NCBI GenBank assembly: GCA_002707785.1
Contig: PANW01000068.1
Coordinates: 100,954 to 159,739, forward strand
Direction: 5' to 3'
Source: Cellvibrionaceae bacterium
GTDB taxonomy: Bacteria; Pseudomonadota; Gammaproteobacteria; Pseudomonadales; Cellvibrionaceae
Length of the DNA stretch: 58,786 nt
In this document: positions 7,784-17,322 of the stretch, one piece after another
How positions within the stretch are numbered: position 1 is the first letter of the stretch
How the letters are laid out: every line of letters begins with the position of its first letter
Program-made: the position numbers and the translations under genes
The notes under the pieces: generated by a model
Told to the model about the DNA's origin: nothing
Databases searched by the model: none
Seen by the model: only the letters and a program-made list of their open reading frames with translations

Positions 7784-8979
7784 TCGCTCTCATCCCATGC
7801 GGGAAACGGATCGTTTAATGTTCTCCAGAAGTCCTTTCCTTCGAGCAGTTCGGCTTCTGACAGTAGGCAGTTGTCCAGCGCTTGAGTCATGGCGCTCTGA
7901 TCTAAGTTTTGACCGATAAAAACAAGTTCTTGGCGCATATCACCGAAGGGCTCAACCCAAGTTTTCTGGATTGAAGCGAGGTAGTCTTCATCCTCTGGCC
8001 AATTTTCCTTCGGGATCGCTTTCCAAAACATGCCCGCGAAACCGTAGTGAGCAATTCCACCCGCTTGGCTCCATTGACCGGCGAACTCTGGGCGAGAAGC
8101 CAGCCAGAAGTAGCCTTTTGAGCGGATTAATTTACCGAAGGATTCAGTGCTGTGGAGAAACTGATGGAACTTCTCAGGGTGAAACGGGCGGCGTGCTTCG
8201 TAGCTAAAACTTGCAATACCATATTCTTCGGTTTCCGGTACGTGTTCACCGCGCATTTCTTTGAGCCAGCCGGGAGCTTGCTGCGCGCGCTCAAAATCGA
8301 ATGAGTGGGTGTTTAACACATCGTCAACGTTGACCTTGCCGTGAGCAATCGGAACGATCCGAGCGTTGGTGTTGAGGGTTTTTAGTATCGCAATGAGGCG
8401 GTTAAGATCGAGCTCTTCGACTAAGTCGGTCTTGCTGACGAGAAGTACATCGGCAAACTCTATCTGATCAACCAGAAGATCGGCGACACTGCGCTCATCG
8501 TCTTCACCGAGAGATTCTCCGGTCTCTTGCAACTGTTTCGCTTCGTCGTAGTCTTTGAGGAAGTTGACCGCGTCCACCAAGGTGACCATTGTATCCAGCT
8601 TGGCGATATCCGAGAGTGAAACCCCGTCTTCATCGGCAAAGGTAAAAGTTTCTGCCACCGGTAAAGGTTCGGAAATTCCGGTGGATTCAATCACCAGATA
8701 ATCAAATCGGCCGTCTTTGGCCAGTTTATCTATCTCGAGTAACAGGTCTTCACGCAGCGTGCAGCAAATGCAGCCGTTGCTCATTTCCCCCAGTTTTTCT
8801 TCCTGATGACTCAGTGATACCTCATTTTTTACCTGTGCGGCATCAATGTTGATCTCGCTCATGTCGTTGACGATAACCGCCACCTTTTTACCTTGGTGGT
8901 TGTTCAGAATATGGCTGAGTACGGTGGTTTTCCCCGCGCCTAGGAATCCAGATAGCACGGTTACGGGCAATCGAGTCAT
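7780..8979 (-). CDS. Zinc-responsive CobW/G3E-family GTPase (metallochaperone)
   Basis: A 399-residue G3E GTPase with Walker [11 protein letters not shown] (residues 10-19), the family metal-binding CxCC motif as GCICC (C70, C72, C73), ESTGISEP as the G3E switch motif, and SKTD for guanine recognition (near 180). The C-terminal CobW domain starts around 255 and includes RSKGYFWLA. Family members such as ZigA and ZNG1 pass zinc to client enzymes. It is the first gene of the operon, 45 bp downstream of the palindrome 9024-9042, and overlaps the DksA2-type gene by 4 bp. The same pair of genes is known in Pseudomonas under Zur control, which supports the zinc role. Confidence 0.9.
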   Translation of the reverse strand: MTRLPVTVLSGFLGAGKTTVLSHILNNHQGKKVAVIVNDMSEINIDAAQVKNEVSLSHQEEKLGEMSNGCICCTLREDLLLEIDKLAKDGRFDYLVIESTGISEPLPVAETFTFADEDGVSLSDIAKLDTMVTLVDAVNFLKDYDEAKQLQETGESLGEDDERSVADLLVDQIEFADVLLVSKTDLVEELDLNRLIAILKTLNTNARIVPIAHGKVNVDDVLNTHSFDFERAQQAPGWLKEMRGEHVPETEEYGIASFSYEARRPFHPEKFHQFLHSTESFGKLIRSKGYFWLASRPEFAGQWSQAGGIAHYGFAGMFWKAIPKENWPEDEDYLASIQKTWVEPFGDMRQELVFIGQNLDQSAMTQALDNCLLSEAELLEGKDFWRTLNDPFPAWDESE

Positions 8980-9023
8980 TGTTGGAAGGCTCTATTTGAG
9001 TGGTTAGAATGTTCAATGAAAGT

Positions 9024-9042
9024 AATGATATAACATATCATT
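9024..9042. promoter_or_regulatory. Putative Zur operator upstream of the GTPase/DksA2 operon
   Basis: Perfect inverted repeat AATGATAT-AAC-ATATCATT (8-3-8), centred about 54 bp upstream of the GTPase start. It shares the ATGATA...TATCAT arms and 3-bp spacer with the palindrome at 977-993. The location before a Zur-type gene pair makes a Zur binding site the best explanation. It also lies about 90 bp upstream of rimO on the other strand. Confidence 0.8.
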
Positions 9043-9133
9043 TTATCGCGTAAGCCCCGTCTCTACCCAATAGCCCCTGTCGTCCGATTTCTGTACAATG
9101 CGCCTCCCATTGAAATACCTCAGGCTACACCCT

Positions 9134-10468
9134 ATGTCAGATAGCGCTAAAACCCAGAAAGTAGGCTTTGTTTCACTAGGCTGTCCGAAAGCGCTGGTCG
9201 ACTCGGAGCGCATCCTTACTAAGCTCAAGCTCGATGGCTATGAAGTGGTGCCGAGCTATGACAACGCCGATGTGGTGGTAGTGAATACCTGTGGGTTTAT
9301 CGATAGCGCCAAGCAAGAGTCTATGGAGGCCATTGATGAGGCGATGCGTGAGAATGGCAAGGTCATTGTCACTGGCTGTATGGGCAAAGGTGTCGACGCT
9401 GATGCGATTAAAGAAGCCAATCCTGATGTGTTGAGCGTCAGTGGGCCGGCAGACTACGACCAAGTTATGGACGCGGTTCACGAATTTATTCCTCCGACCC
9501 CGCAGGAGCACAATCCACTGGTGGATTTGGTGCCGCCGCAAGGGGTGAAATTAACGCCGACTCACTACGCCTATCTGAAGATTTCGGAAGGCTGCAATCA
9601 CCGCTGTACCTTCTGCATTATTCCGGACATGCGCGGTGATCTGGTCAGTCGTCCGCTGAACGATGTTGTGACTGAGGCGAAGAACTTGGTCGCCGGTGGC
9701 GCGCAAGAATTACTGGTGATTTCTCAAGATACCAGTGCCTATGGTATCGATGTAAAGTTTAAGTTGGATTTGGCAGAAGGTCGTGAGACTCGGATGCAAG
9801 ACTTGGCGGTCGCCTTGGGGGAGCTGGGCGTGTGGGTGCGGATGCACTACGTCTACCCTTATCCACATGTGGATAAAGTGATCCCGCTGATGGCAGAAGG
9901 GAAGATTCTGCCGTATTTAGACATTCCGTTTCAGCATGCCAGTGCTCGCATTTTGAAGTTGATGAAACGTCCCGCGCACAGTGAAAAAGTGCTGGGGCGG
10001 ATCAAAAAGTGGCGAGAAATCTGCCCCGATCTCACCATCCGCTCCACCTTTATTGTGGGCTTTCCCGGTGAGACTGAAGAAGACTTCCAAGAGTTGTTGG
10101 ATTTTCTGGAAGAGGCTCAGCTCGATCGCGTCGGTTGTTTCAAATATTCTCCGGTGGATGGCGCTCGGGCGAATGACTTACCTGACCACATACCGGAAGA
10201 GGTTCAGCAAGAGCGCTGGGAGCGTTTTATGCAAACTCAGCAGCGTATTAGCGCCGCTCGTTTGCAGCAAAAAATTGGTCGCACCTTAGAAGTGTTGATT
10301 GACGATGTCGATGAAGAGGGCGCTATCGGTCGCACCTACGCCGACGCCCCTGAAATTGATGGCGTGGTCTATCTTAATGAAGAGTTCAAAGTGTCGGTGG
10401 GTGAGCGAGTCTCGGTGAAGATTGAACACGCCGACGAATACGATTTGTGGGGCAGCGTGGTGCGCTAG
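9134..10468 (+). CDS. rimO: Ribosomal protein S12 methylthiotransferase RimO
   Basis: A 444-residue radical-SAM enzyme that adds a methylthio group to an aspartate of ribosomal protein S12. The N-terminal UPF0004 domain begins [20 protein letters not shown], diagnostic of RimO rather than MiaB, and provides three cysteines for the first 4Fe-4S cluster. The radical-SAM cluster motif is C154-NHR-C158-TF-C161. A TRAM domain follows from about residue 375 to the end. I placed the start at the ATG of MSDSAKTQ, because the frame upstream (from 9098) encodes residues unlike the family. The next gene on the strand is a TatD-type nuclease about 60 bp downstream. Confidence 0.96.
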   Translation: MSDSAKTQKVGFVSLGCPKALVDSERILTKLKLDGYEVVPSYDNADVVVVNTCGFIDSAKQESMEAIDEAMRENGKVIVTGCMGKGVDADAIKEANPDVLSVSGPADYDQVMDAVHEFIPPTPQEHNPLVDLVPPQGVKLTPTHYAYLKISEGCNHRCTFCIIPDMRGDLVSRPLNDVVTEAKNLVAGGAQELLVISQDTSAYGIDVKFKLDLAEGRETRMQDLAVALGELGVWVRMHYVYPYPHVDKVIPLMAEGKILPYLDIPFQHASARILKLMKRPAHSEKVLGRIKKWREICPDLTIRSTFIVGFPGETEEDFQELLDFLEEAQLDRVGCFKYSPVDGARANDLPDHIPEEVQQERWERFMQTQQRISAARLQQKIGRTLEVLIDDVDEEGAIGRTYADAPEIDGVVYLNEEFKVSVGERVSVKIEHADEYDLWGSVVR

Positions 10469-10531
10469 CACCGAGCGAACACTGAGCGATAGTCTGACCG
10501 CCGTTGCCCGATACAATGGGAAGCACAACCT

Positions 10532-11308
10532 TTGATAGACAGCCACTGTCACCTTGATTTTGAGATCTTTGACGATCAGCGTCAGCGCTTGTTATCGCAG
10601 TGCGCCGACCTTGATATCGACGGTATCATTATCCCCGGTATTGAACCGGTTCAATGGCAAAAACTGCAGAGGCTAACCGCTATACAGTCTGGCGATTGTC
10701 GCTTGTGGGCAGCCTGTGGTGTACACCCCTGGTGGTTGCCGGATGTGGAACCCTGCAAAACCGATTACGGCCAACGCTTTGATCATCAAATTGCACAGAC
10801 ATCCATGATCGCCATTGGTGAGTGTGGCTTGGATGGGGCAATTGCCACGCCTATTGAGCATCAACTTCCTTGGTTTGAATGGCATCTGCAAAGAGCCTGT
10901 GATCTGCAGTTACCGCTGATCGTTCACGCCCATCGCGCTCACAACGACGTCATCCGTATGCTCTCCCGTTATCGACCGACGGCAGGAGGGGTTATTCACG
11001 GGTTTTCTGGCAGTGTTGAGATGGCGCTGCAGTATTGGCAATTGGGATTTTACATCGGGGTGGGTGGGACAATTACCTATGAGCGCGCGGCAAAAACTCG
11101 ACGTGCGGTGTCACAGTTACCCCTGGAGAGCCTGCTGCTGGAGACCGATGCCCCCGATATGCCGTTGCAGGGTTTTCAAGGGCAAAGCAATAGCCCGTTG
11201 CAGCTGCCTGAAGTTGCAAAATCTCTGGCGCACTTGCGCAATGAGCCCTTGTCTGAGCTGAAACAAGTGATCAGCACCAATACACGACAGCTATTTAAAC
11301 TCGGTTGA
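10532..11308 (+). CDS. TatD-family metal-dependent hydrolase/DNase
   Basis: A 258-residue TIM-barrel hydrolase of the TatD family (3'-5' DNase and related activities). It has the N-terminal metal motif DSHCHLD at residues 3-9, GECGLDG for the catalytic Glu (near 96), IVHAHRAHND (near 131), GVIHGFSG (near 153) and LLETDAPDMP for the C-terminal Asp (near 198). The size and the short N-terminus match E. coli YjjV-type paralogues more than TatD itself. The start is probably TTG at 10532, since no ATG or GTG lies in frame before DSHCHLD; a GGGAAG ribosome binding site precedes it by about 8 bases. It follows rimO closely and is followed by the cysteine desulfurase fusion. Confidence 0.88.
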   Translation: MIDSHCHLDFEIFDDQRQRLLSQCADLDIDGIIIPGIEPVQWQKLQRLTAIQSGDCRLWAACGVHPWWLPDVEPCKTDYGQRFDHQIAQTSMIAIGECGLDGAIATPIEHQLPWFEWHLQRACDLQLPLIVHAHRAHNDVIRMLSRYRPTAGGVIHGFSGSVEMALQYWQLGFYIGVGGTITYERAAKTRRAVSQLPLESLLLETDAPDMPLQGFQGQSNSPLQLPEVAKSLAHLRNEPLSELKQVISTNTRQLFKLG

Positions 11309-11379
11309 TTGGCCCGTTTGTGCCAAAATAGCCGTAACTTTTATTCAGCGCTTAACCGCCTCCGCGACTCACGACGATT

Positions 11380-13032
11380 ATGGCTTTCGACAGCAACCTT
11401 TTTAAACAGCAGTTCCCGCTTTTTCAGCACGCAGAAAATGCTCGCTTGGTGTATCTCGATAACGCCGCGACCACTCAACGTCCGCAGTGCGTGATCGATG
11501 CGATGGTGGATTTTTACACCCGTTTCAATGCCAATACTCATCGTTCGAGTCATCGTTTGGCTCGTGCCGCCACGGAGATGGTTGAGCGTGTTCGAGGGCA
11601 GACCGCCGAGTTTATTAACGCTCGCAATTCGGATGAAATTATTTTTACTCGCGGTGCCACTGAAGCGCTGAATCTGGTGGCGCAGTCGCTCTGTAAAACG
11701 CTGAATCCGGGTGACGAAATCATCTTGTCCAGCGCCGAGCATCACGCCAATTTAGTGCCTTGGCAAATGGCCGCCGAAGCGCATCAATTGCAGCTGAAGT
11801 TTTTGCCAGACGTGAATGGTGAACCACAGTTGTCGGCTCTGCCTGAGTTGATTTCATTGCGCACTAAAGCGGTTGCGCTCTCGGCAGCGTCTAATGCTCT
11901 GGGGTTTCGAGTGGCGGTGGAGTCGATAAAATCACTGTTACCAGAGGGCTGCGCTCTGGTGGTTGATGCCTCTCAACGATTGGCCCACGACCGTGTTGAT
12001 GTACAGGCCATGGGTTGTGATTTTCTGGTGGGTGCGGCGCACAAGTTCTATGGCCCGACGGGCATTGGTTTGCTCTATGGGCGCAAAGAAATTCTCGCAC
12101 AATTGCCTCCCTGGCAGGGTGGTGGAGAGATGATCGAGCAGGTTCGGCTGCAGGACAGCGATTACGCGGCAGCCCCACATCGATTTGAAGCCGGTACTTC
12201 ATCGTTGGCTGCGATTGCCGGTCTCGGTGCGGCACTGACTTTTTTGCAACAACAGGATCGTCAGGGGATGGCGACCTATGAATCCCATCTCAATCGCTAT
12301 CTACACACCGAGTTAGAAAAGCTCAGTTTGAACTTCCCCATTCGTTTGTTGACTCGCTTTGATAACAACGTGGGCATTGCTGCGTTTACGGTGCAAGAGC
12401 AGGCCGGTGTTCAGGTGAACGATATGGCGGACTGGCTGGATCAACACGATATCGCCGTGCGAGTGGGACATCACTGCGCCCAACCCTTGATGGATTCTCT
12501 GGGGGGCGCCAGTCTGCGCTTGTCGCTGGCGGCTTACAACAATCGCGAAGATATTGATGCGGTGATAGCGGCGTTGCAGTCAATGCCATTGGAAAATGTA
12601 ACGACGGTTGAACTTGCCACTGACGATAGCGACTTTGGCGACGATTTGCAGGGCGTTGAGCTTCAGCAGTTGGTGGCGCAGGGCAGTTGGCAGAAGCGCT
12701 ATCGCCAATTGACGCGCTGGGCAGCAAGATTGAGTCGTAAGCCAGCGATTCGCGTGGATCACTGTCGAGTTCATGGGTGTGAATCGGAAGTTTGGATTGC
12801 TCATCGTTGTCACGAGCAGCGTCATTACTTCGCCATAGATACCGATTCGCGGGTGTTACAGGGGTTGTCCGTACTGATTCTATTATTGCTCGACGGAAAA
12901 ACCGCTGCAGAATTCGATGCCGTAGAGGTGGAGGCCACGTTTGCTGAACTGGGGCTGGAGAAGTATCTGAGCGAATCGCGCAGCAATGGTTTTCGGGCGC
13001 TGGTGGACTTTATGCGAGAGCAGATTCACTAA
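11380..13032 (+). CDS. csdA-csdE: Cysteine desulfurase-sulfur acceptor fusion (CsdA-CsdE)
   Basis: A 550-residue fusion. Residues 1-405 are a type II (SufS/CsdA) cysteine desulfurase: VYLDNAATTQRP at the N-terminus, the PLP lysine K222 in AAHKFYGPTGIG, and the catalytic C366 in VGHHCAQPLM. Residues about 425-550 are a SufE/CsdE sulfur acceptor, with C467 in VHGCESEVW as the likely acceptor thiol, followed by HYFAIDTDSRV and the SASRS-like SESRSNG. E. coli makes CsdA and CsdE as separate, interacting proteins beside CsdL/TcdA. Here the tcdA gene lies convergent, 25 bp away, so the functional trio is kept. The fusion would force 1:1 stoichiometry and direct persulfide transfer. The join looks genuine: one frame with a linker of about 20 acidic residues. 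Confidence 0.93.
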   Translation: MAFDSNLFKQQFPLFQHAENARLVYLDNAATTQRPQCVIDAMVDFYTRFNANTHRSSHRLARAATEMVERVRGQTAEFINARNSDEIIFTRGATEALNLVAQSLCKTLNPGDEIILSSAEHHANLVPWQMAAEAHQLQLKFLPDVNGEPQLSALPELISLRTKAVALSAASNALGFRVAVESIKSLLPEGCALVVDASQRLAHDRVDVQAMGCDFLVGAAHKFYGPTGIGLLYGRKEILAQLPPWQGGGEMIEQVRLQDSDYAAAPHRFEAGTSSLAAIAGLGAALTFLQQQDRQGMATYESHLNRYLHTELEKLSLNFPIRLLTRFDNNVGIAAFTVQEQAGVQVNDMADWLDQHDIAVRVGHHCAQPLMDSLGGASLRLSLAAYNNREDIDAVIAALQSMPLENVTTVELATDDSDFGDDLQGVELQQLVAQGSWQKRYRQLTRWAARLSRKPAIRVDHCRVHGCESEVWIAHRCHEQRHYFAIDTDSRVLQGLSVLILLLLDGKTAAEFDAVEVEATFAELGLEKYLSESRSNGFRALVDFMREQIH

Positions 13033-13057
13033 CCTCGATCGGTCAGTCTTATCCCAT

Positions 13058-13876
13058 TTACTCCGCTTCCGCCTTGCGCTCACAGCGAGCCAAGTATTTC
13101 TCTAACGCTCTAGATACCGCCACAAACCCAAAGCTCGCCGTCACCATGGTGGCGGCACCAAAGCCACCACTGCAATCGAGTTTAGCGCCGGTATCTAGCC
13201 CGGTACGGGCTTGGCAGGTGCCGCCGTTTTCGTCTGGGTAGGTCATTTGCTCAGTGGAATAAATAGCTTCCACCGAGAAAATTCGCTTGGGGTTGCGCGA
13301 GAAGTTGTGATGACGGCGCAGTGTGTTGCGTGTCTTAGCCAGAAGCGGGTCATTGACCGTTCGGCTCAAGTCGCAATGCGTGATCTTTTGAGGATCGGTC
13401 TTGCCCCCGGCAGAACCCACGGTAATCAGTATTTTTTTGCGGCGTTTGCAGTGGTTGATCATCGCTGCCTTGGCATAGGCAGCATCGATGGCATCGATCA
13501 CAATGTCCATATCGTCACTGATTAATGTGTGGACGTTCTCGGTATCGAGAACGTCGTCCACTCGATTCACTACCAGTTCGGGATTGATGTCGATAAGACG
13601 ATCAGCCATGACATCAATCTTTTGTTGGCCAACGGTGCTGCTCAGGGCATGAATTTGGCGATTGGTATTGGTGATACAAATATCGTCCATATCGATCAAA
13701 GTGATGGTTCCTATGCCTGATCGCGCCAAACCCTCGGCGACCCAAGTGCCGACCCCGCCAATACCCACCACCACCGCGTGTGCTTGATTTAAGTATGTGA
13801 GTGCTTGCTCGCCATAGAGCCTTCCAAGCCCGCCGAAGCGTTGGCGATATTCAGGGGTTATTGAGGTCATGATCAT
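13058..13876 (-). CDS. tcdA: tRNA threonylcarbamoyladenosine dehydratase TcdA (CsdL)
   Basis: A 272-residue E1-like ThiF/MoeB-family enzyme that makes the cyclic form of t6A (ct6A) at position 37 of ANN-decoding tRNAs using ATP. The N-terminal RFGGLGRLYGEQAL is typical of TcdA. The nucleotide motif is VVGIGGVGTWVAEGLARSG (about 36-54), followed by DMDDICITNTNRQ. The C-terminal region has the redox helix and a cysteine pair in YLARCERK. In E. coli the protein receives sulfur through CsdA-CsdE; those partners are fused in the convergent gene. Two start options, at 13876 (MIMTSITP) and 13870 (MTSITP), cannot be told apart. Confidence 0.94.
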   Translation of the reverse strand: MIMTSITPEYRQRFGGLGRLYGEQALTYLNQAHAVVVGIGGVGTWVAEGLARSGIGTITLIDMDDICITNTNRQIHALSSTVGQQKIDVMADRLIDINPELVVNRVDDVLDTENVHTLISDDMDIVIDAIDAAYAKAAMINHCKRRKKILITVGSAGGKTDPQKITHCDLSRTVNDPLLAKTRNTLRRHHNFSRNPKRIFSVEAIYSTEQMTYPDENGGTCQARTGLDTGAKLDCSGGFGAATMVTASFGFVAVSRALEKYLARCERKAEAE

Positions 13877-14213
13877 GGCTGAGTTGGTGTCGGGGCGGGG
13901 ATTCTATCAAAGTGAAAATGACTGCCCAAGCCACATCAGACAAAAAACGGTGAATAGTTGGTCATAAAAAGGCGAGTATTAGAAGGACTTTGTTGGTGCT
14001 TGCCCTTGTTTTTAGGTTATCTGCCTATAGTATTAGCCCTTCAGGGACGTGTATTTGGTTCCACGGTTGGGACTTGGGCGCTCAGAGACGAAGTAGACTC
14101 TCTAGGATTGAGTAGATAGTCGTTATTAGAGCCACTCAAGTCTTGGTATTCCACCAGACCGTGATTTAGGATTTTTAGGACCGGCGATTATCGACGGCAG
14201 TTGCAGGTATTCA
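13877..14213. other. Intergenic region upstream of the desaturase
   Basis: A 337-bp non-coding stretch between divergent tcdA and the desaturase. It contains AT-rich segments and a plausible -10 (TATAGT near 14034), but no convincing -35 and no clear inverted repeat for a FabR/DesT-type regulator. I see no small gene in it. Confidence 0.4.
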
Positions 14214-15455
14214 ATGAAAAACGCGCAGAACAATCCCGCCCCAATTTACGAGAGAATTCGTGATCTATTCAGCCACGGATTTAAGATCGATTGGGTCACA
14301 GCATCGTTTATCTCTATTTCCCATGTGGTGTGCCTTATCGCAACACCATTTGCCTATTTCTACGCTCCAGAAGGTTTCTGGAAAATCATGCTAGCTTGGA
14401 CTCTGATCCACGCGCTTATTGGTTGCCTGTCCACTACCGTTTACTCACATCGACTGATTGCGCACGGCGCCGCTAAGACGATTAGTTGGCCGGTGCATAT
14501 CGTCTTTGGTTTTATTGGTCAGGTGATGGCGATGCAAGGCAGCGCGCGTCGTTGGGCCGCCATGCACGTTATTCATCACGGCGTTGATCGCAGTGGGAAA
14601 CATCAACTGGATCCCTACAGCGCGACCTGGTTTACCACCGGCTGGCGTAATTTTTTATGGTCACACATGCTGACCTATTTTTTCAGCCACCCAGATACCT
14701 CGGCGACTGAAAAAGCCTTTCAAGCAAAAGATTCAACACCGCTAGTGTGGCAAGACAAATTGTATGTTCCGCTATTGGTGGTATTGAACTTCCTATTGCC
14801 GTTTGTGTTAGGTGCCTTGATTACAGGGTCTCTCGTGGGTGGTTTGTGTCTTATGGTTGCCTCGATCGGTGGCTATATCTTGGCGCAACACAATACTTGG
14901 ACCGTTAACAGTGTGACTCACATGTGGGGGTTCACCAAAGGTGCTTTCAGCTCTGCGAAAAATAATTACATCTGGATGGGGCCACTAGGCGAGGGTAACC
15001 ATCACGCCGACCATCACGACTACGGCAGAGACTATCGCAATGGTTTTGGCTGGAGTGGTTGGTTGTTAGACCCTACCCGCTATGTGATTTTATTGTTGAA
15101 CTCGCTGGGTTTGGTGAAAGGCCTGCAGCGCGCGAGTAAACGTCAAGAAGCTGAGATCATTGCACGACGGGAGCTGCTCAACGCACAGATCAAAACACAG
15201 CCCACCCGTTTTGAAACTTGGGAGAAAAAGCTCGAGTCTCTGAAGGCGGAGTGGTTGGAAGCCACACAGCGCTGGGAAGCGTTTAAAAAGCAAAAGGTTC
15301 AGTTAAAGACCATGTCTCTACCCAAGTTTGAGCTGCAGCAGAAGCTCGATACCTTGAAGGCGGAAATGGAAGTGGCGCGACGTACCATGCGAGCGCGTAA
15401 ACAGGCATTTTTTGATGCCATCTATGAGATGCGAGTGATGCCGGCGGCCGCGTAA
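14214..15455 (+). CDS. Membrane fatty acyl-CoA desaturase with C-terminal coiled-coil extension
   Basis: A 413-residue integral membrane desaturase. It has transmembrane segments near 30-50, 57-75, 92-110 and 180-225, and the three histidine boxes of the delta-9 acyl-CoA desaturase family: HRLIAH (near 83), HVIHHG (near 119) and EGNHHADHH (near 263), which bind the di-iron centre. It would introduce a double bond into saturated acyl chains at the inner membrane to adjust fluidity. From about residue 300 a long, highly charged helical tail (repeated Lys/Glu/Gln heptad-like segments such as EKKLESLKAEWLEATQRW) extends to the C-terminus; the tail is predicted coiled coil and is not part of the catalytic core. 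A strong terminator follows 27 bp downstream. Confidence 0.9.
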   Translation: MKNAQNNPAPIYERIRDLFSHGFKIDWVTASFISISHVVCLIATPFAYFYAPEGFWKIMLAWTLIHALIGCLSTTVYSHRLIAHGAAKTISWPVHIVFGFIGQVMAMQGSARRWAAMHVIHHGVDRSGKHQLDPYSATWFTTGWRNFLWSHMLTYFFSHPDTSATEKAFQAKDSTPLVWQDKLYVPLLVVLNFLLPFVLGALITGSLVGGLCLMVASIGGYILAQHNTWTVNSVTHMWGFTKGAFSSAKNNYIWMGPLGEGNHHADHHDYGRDYRNGFGWSGWLLDPTRYVILLLNSLGLVKGLQRASKRQEAEIIARRELLNAQIKTQPTRFETWEKKLESLKAEWLEATQRWEAFKKQKVQLKTMSLPKFELQQKLDTLKAEMEVARRTMRARKQAFFDAIYEMRVMPAAA

Positions 15456-15482
15456 CGGCACGAGTCATCTAGGTATTGTATC

Positions 15483-15509
15483 AAAGGGCTGCAATTGCAG
15501 CCCTTTTTT
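15483..15509 (+). terminator. Rho-independent terminator after the desaturase
   Basis: AAAGGGCTGCAA and its exact complement TTGCAGCCCTTT form a perfectly self-complementary 24-bp sequence, followed by a T-run. The A-tract on the other side means it could also terminate the minus-strand diguanylate cyclase transcript, which ends 26 bp away. Confidence 0.88.
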
Positions 15510-15534
15510 GTGGGCGTTCATGCGTCGAGTGAGA

Positions 15535-17322
15535 CTATCCTGCAATGCTCTCTGCGGATTCGAGCTCCCAATAACAGCGAGTGGTATTACGACCGTCACT
15601 TTTGGCGGCGTAGAGGGCTTGATCGGCTTGGCGAATCAGTTCCCGCAGTGGTTGTTGATCGAATAAGGCAATACCGATACTGGCGGTCACCTTAATCTTG
15701 TGATTATTGTAGTGAGTGGTGGCATGCTCGATGGCGGCCGAGACTCGACGTGCCAGGGCTTTGCTGTGTGCTATATCGGCATTGGGGTGCAGCAGGCAAA
15801 ACTCTTCCCCACCTAAGCGCGCCACAAAATCGTCTCTACGCATACTACGACGCAGAGCTTGAGAGACTTTGATCAATACCGCATCACCGGCATCGTGACC
15901 GTATTTGTCGTTGATTTGTTTGAACCAATCCAAGTCAATCAACATGACGGCGAATGCAGGGGTTGGCTCTCCCTCTGGCGCATTGCCCAGGCTGGTGTTG
16001 TAGTCGTTCCTGCAGCGATCGTCGAAGGCTCGGCGATTGGGGAGTTTTGTTAATGGGTCGATATGGGCCAGCTCGTTGAGTGTTTCATTTTGAATCTCGA
16101 GTCGATCAATTTTGTTCTGAGACAAGCGGTATTGGCGCGAGATCTTGAGGGTCTCGATGGTCAAGAAGGCCAGCCATCCCAAGCCAAAGGCCATATAAGG
16201 GGAGACCACCCCGTAGGCCTGAAAATGCAAGGTTTCAACGACAAAGCCGACTATCACCAAGGTGCCTGAAATGACCGACGGTAATATCATGCGATTGCCT
16301 TTGACGAGCCCCCACACCATTCGGATGACAATGTAGAACGTAAGTAGGGCGATGAGAGGTCGATGAATATCGGCGTAACTTTGTAGCGTGGGAATGTCGG
16401 TAAATAGCAGGTGCCCTGTGGCGACTGCAGTGACCAACACAATGCTAATCAATAAACCTCGTCCGACCACTTTGGGATAGTTGAGATAGAAATAGAAGGC
16501 GGCGACCAGTGGTGCGGAAAGAAAAATTGCCCAGCCAATCGTGGTGTTTTGAGACACAGAAATAGTAGGAAAAAAGTCATAGACGGCGTCAGAGTCTGAG
16601 ACAAATATCCTCGTGCAAATGATCACGGCTAAGACACCTAAGAGCAAAAAAGAGGCATTCTTAGGTCGAGCCCCCCAGAGGGCAAAATTGCCAAAGGCTA
16701 AGGTCATAATGATGGCACAAATCGCCGCAATGGTGATTTTTTCCCGAGTAAACTGTCGGTTCAAGATATCGGTAGGGGCGACCAAAGGAGCTCTTTCTAT
16801 GCCTCCATTGGTGCTGAAGTTGCTGTTGATGGAGATTTCAACGATCAGTGAGTGAACACCTTCGGGCAGTGCGATCAACGGGTGCCGGAAGGAGGCATTC
16901 GCGGCCTCTTTAGACGCCGCTATGAGTTTGTTATGCCACTTACCCTCATAGAAGATACGCACGTTCTGTGCGGCGCTGACCGAGGGAAGGTGAAGGCTTA
17001 GCGGGTTTACAGTCTCGGCGGGTAATACAAGTTTGATTCGGTAGTTGCCGACGCCCAGCCCTGAGAGTCGAGGATATTGCCCTAATTTACGCCACAGGGA
17101 AGGTACTTGGACCAGTCCTTGGTAGCTTTGTGAGTCATCATGGGAGCGATAGTCGAGATACCATGACCCTTCCAGCGCGATGGGACTGACTTGATCCCAT
17201 CCACTGACATCAATCACTGGGATAATATCCATATTAATGCCGGGCTGTTCTTGCTGAGCGTTTGCCGTGGCATACAGGCACAGTAGGAGAAACAGCCCAT
17301 TGAATGTTAAGAATGACTTCAT
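15535..17322 (-). CDS. 7TMR-DISM diguanylate cyclase
   Basis: A 595-residue sensor with a signal peptide (MKSFLTFNG...ATANA), a periplasmic jelly-roll sensor domain (about 25-200; a 7TMR-DISM extracellular type that usually binds small ligands), seven transmembrane helices (about 205-400), a short coiled coil and a C-terminal GGDEF domain. The active-site motif is GGEEF at 504-508, and the inhibitory I-site RxxD (RRDD, 495-498) sits five residues upstream, so a c-di-GMP-producing, product-inhibited enzyme is expected. The start at 17322 is chosen because the signal peptide begins there; the longer reading from 17349 adds nine polar residues. It is an isolated gene. Its output could be degraded by the HD-GYP enzyme at 56404. 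Confidence 0.9.
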   Translation of the reverse strand: MKSFLTFNGLFLLLCLYATANAQQEQPGINMDIIPVIDVSGWDQVSPIALEGSWYLDYRSHDDSQSYQGLVQVPSLWRKLGQYPRLSGLGVGNYRIKLVLPAETVNPLSLHLPSVSAAQNVRIFYEGKWHNKLIAASKEAANASFRHPLIALPEGVHSLIVEISINSNFSTNGGIERAPLVAPTDILNRQFTREKITIAAICAIIMTLAFGNFALWGARPKNASFLLLGVLAVIICTRIFVSDSDAVYDFFPTISVSQNTTIGWAIFLSAPLVAAFYFYLNYPKVVGRGLLISIVLVTAVATGHLLFTDIPTLQSYADIHRPLIALLTFYIVIRMVWGLVKGNRMILPSVISGTLVIVGFVVETLHFQAYGVVSPYMAFGLGWLAFLTIETLKISRQYRLSQNKIDRLEIQNETLNELAHIDPLTKLPNRRAFDDRCRNDYNTSLGNAPEGEPTPAFAVMLIDLDWFKQINDKYGHDAGDAVLIKVSQALRRSMRRDDFVARLGGEEFCLLHPNADIAHSKALARRVSAAIEHATTHYNNHKIKVTASIGIALFDQQPLRELIRQADQALYAAKSDGRNTTRCYWELESAESIAG

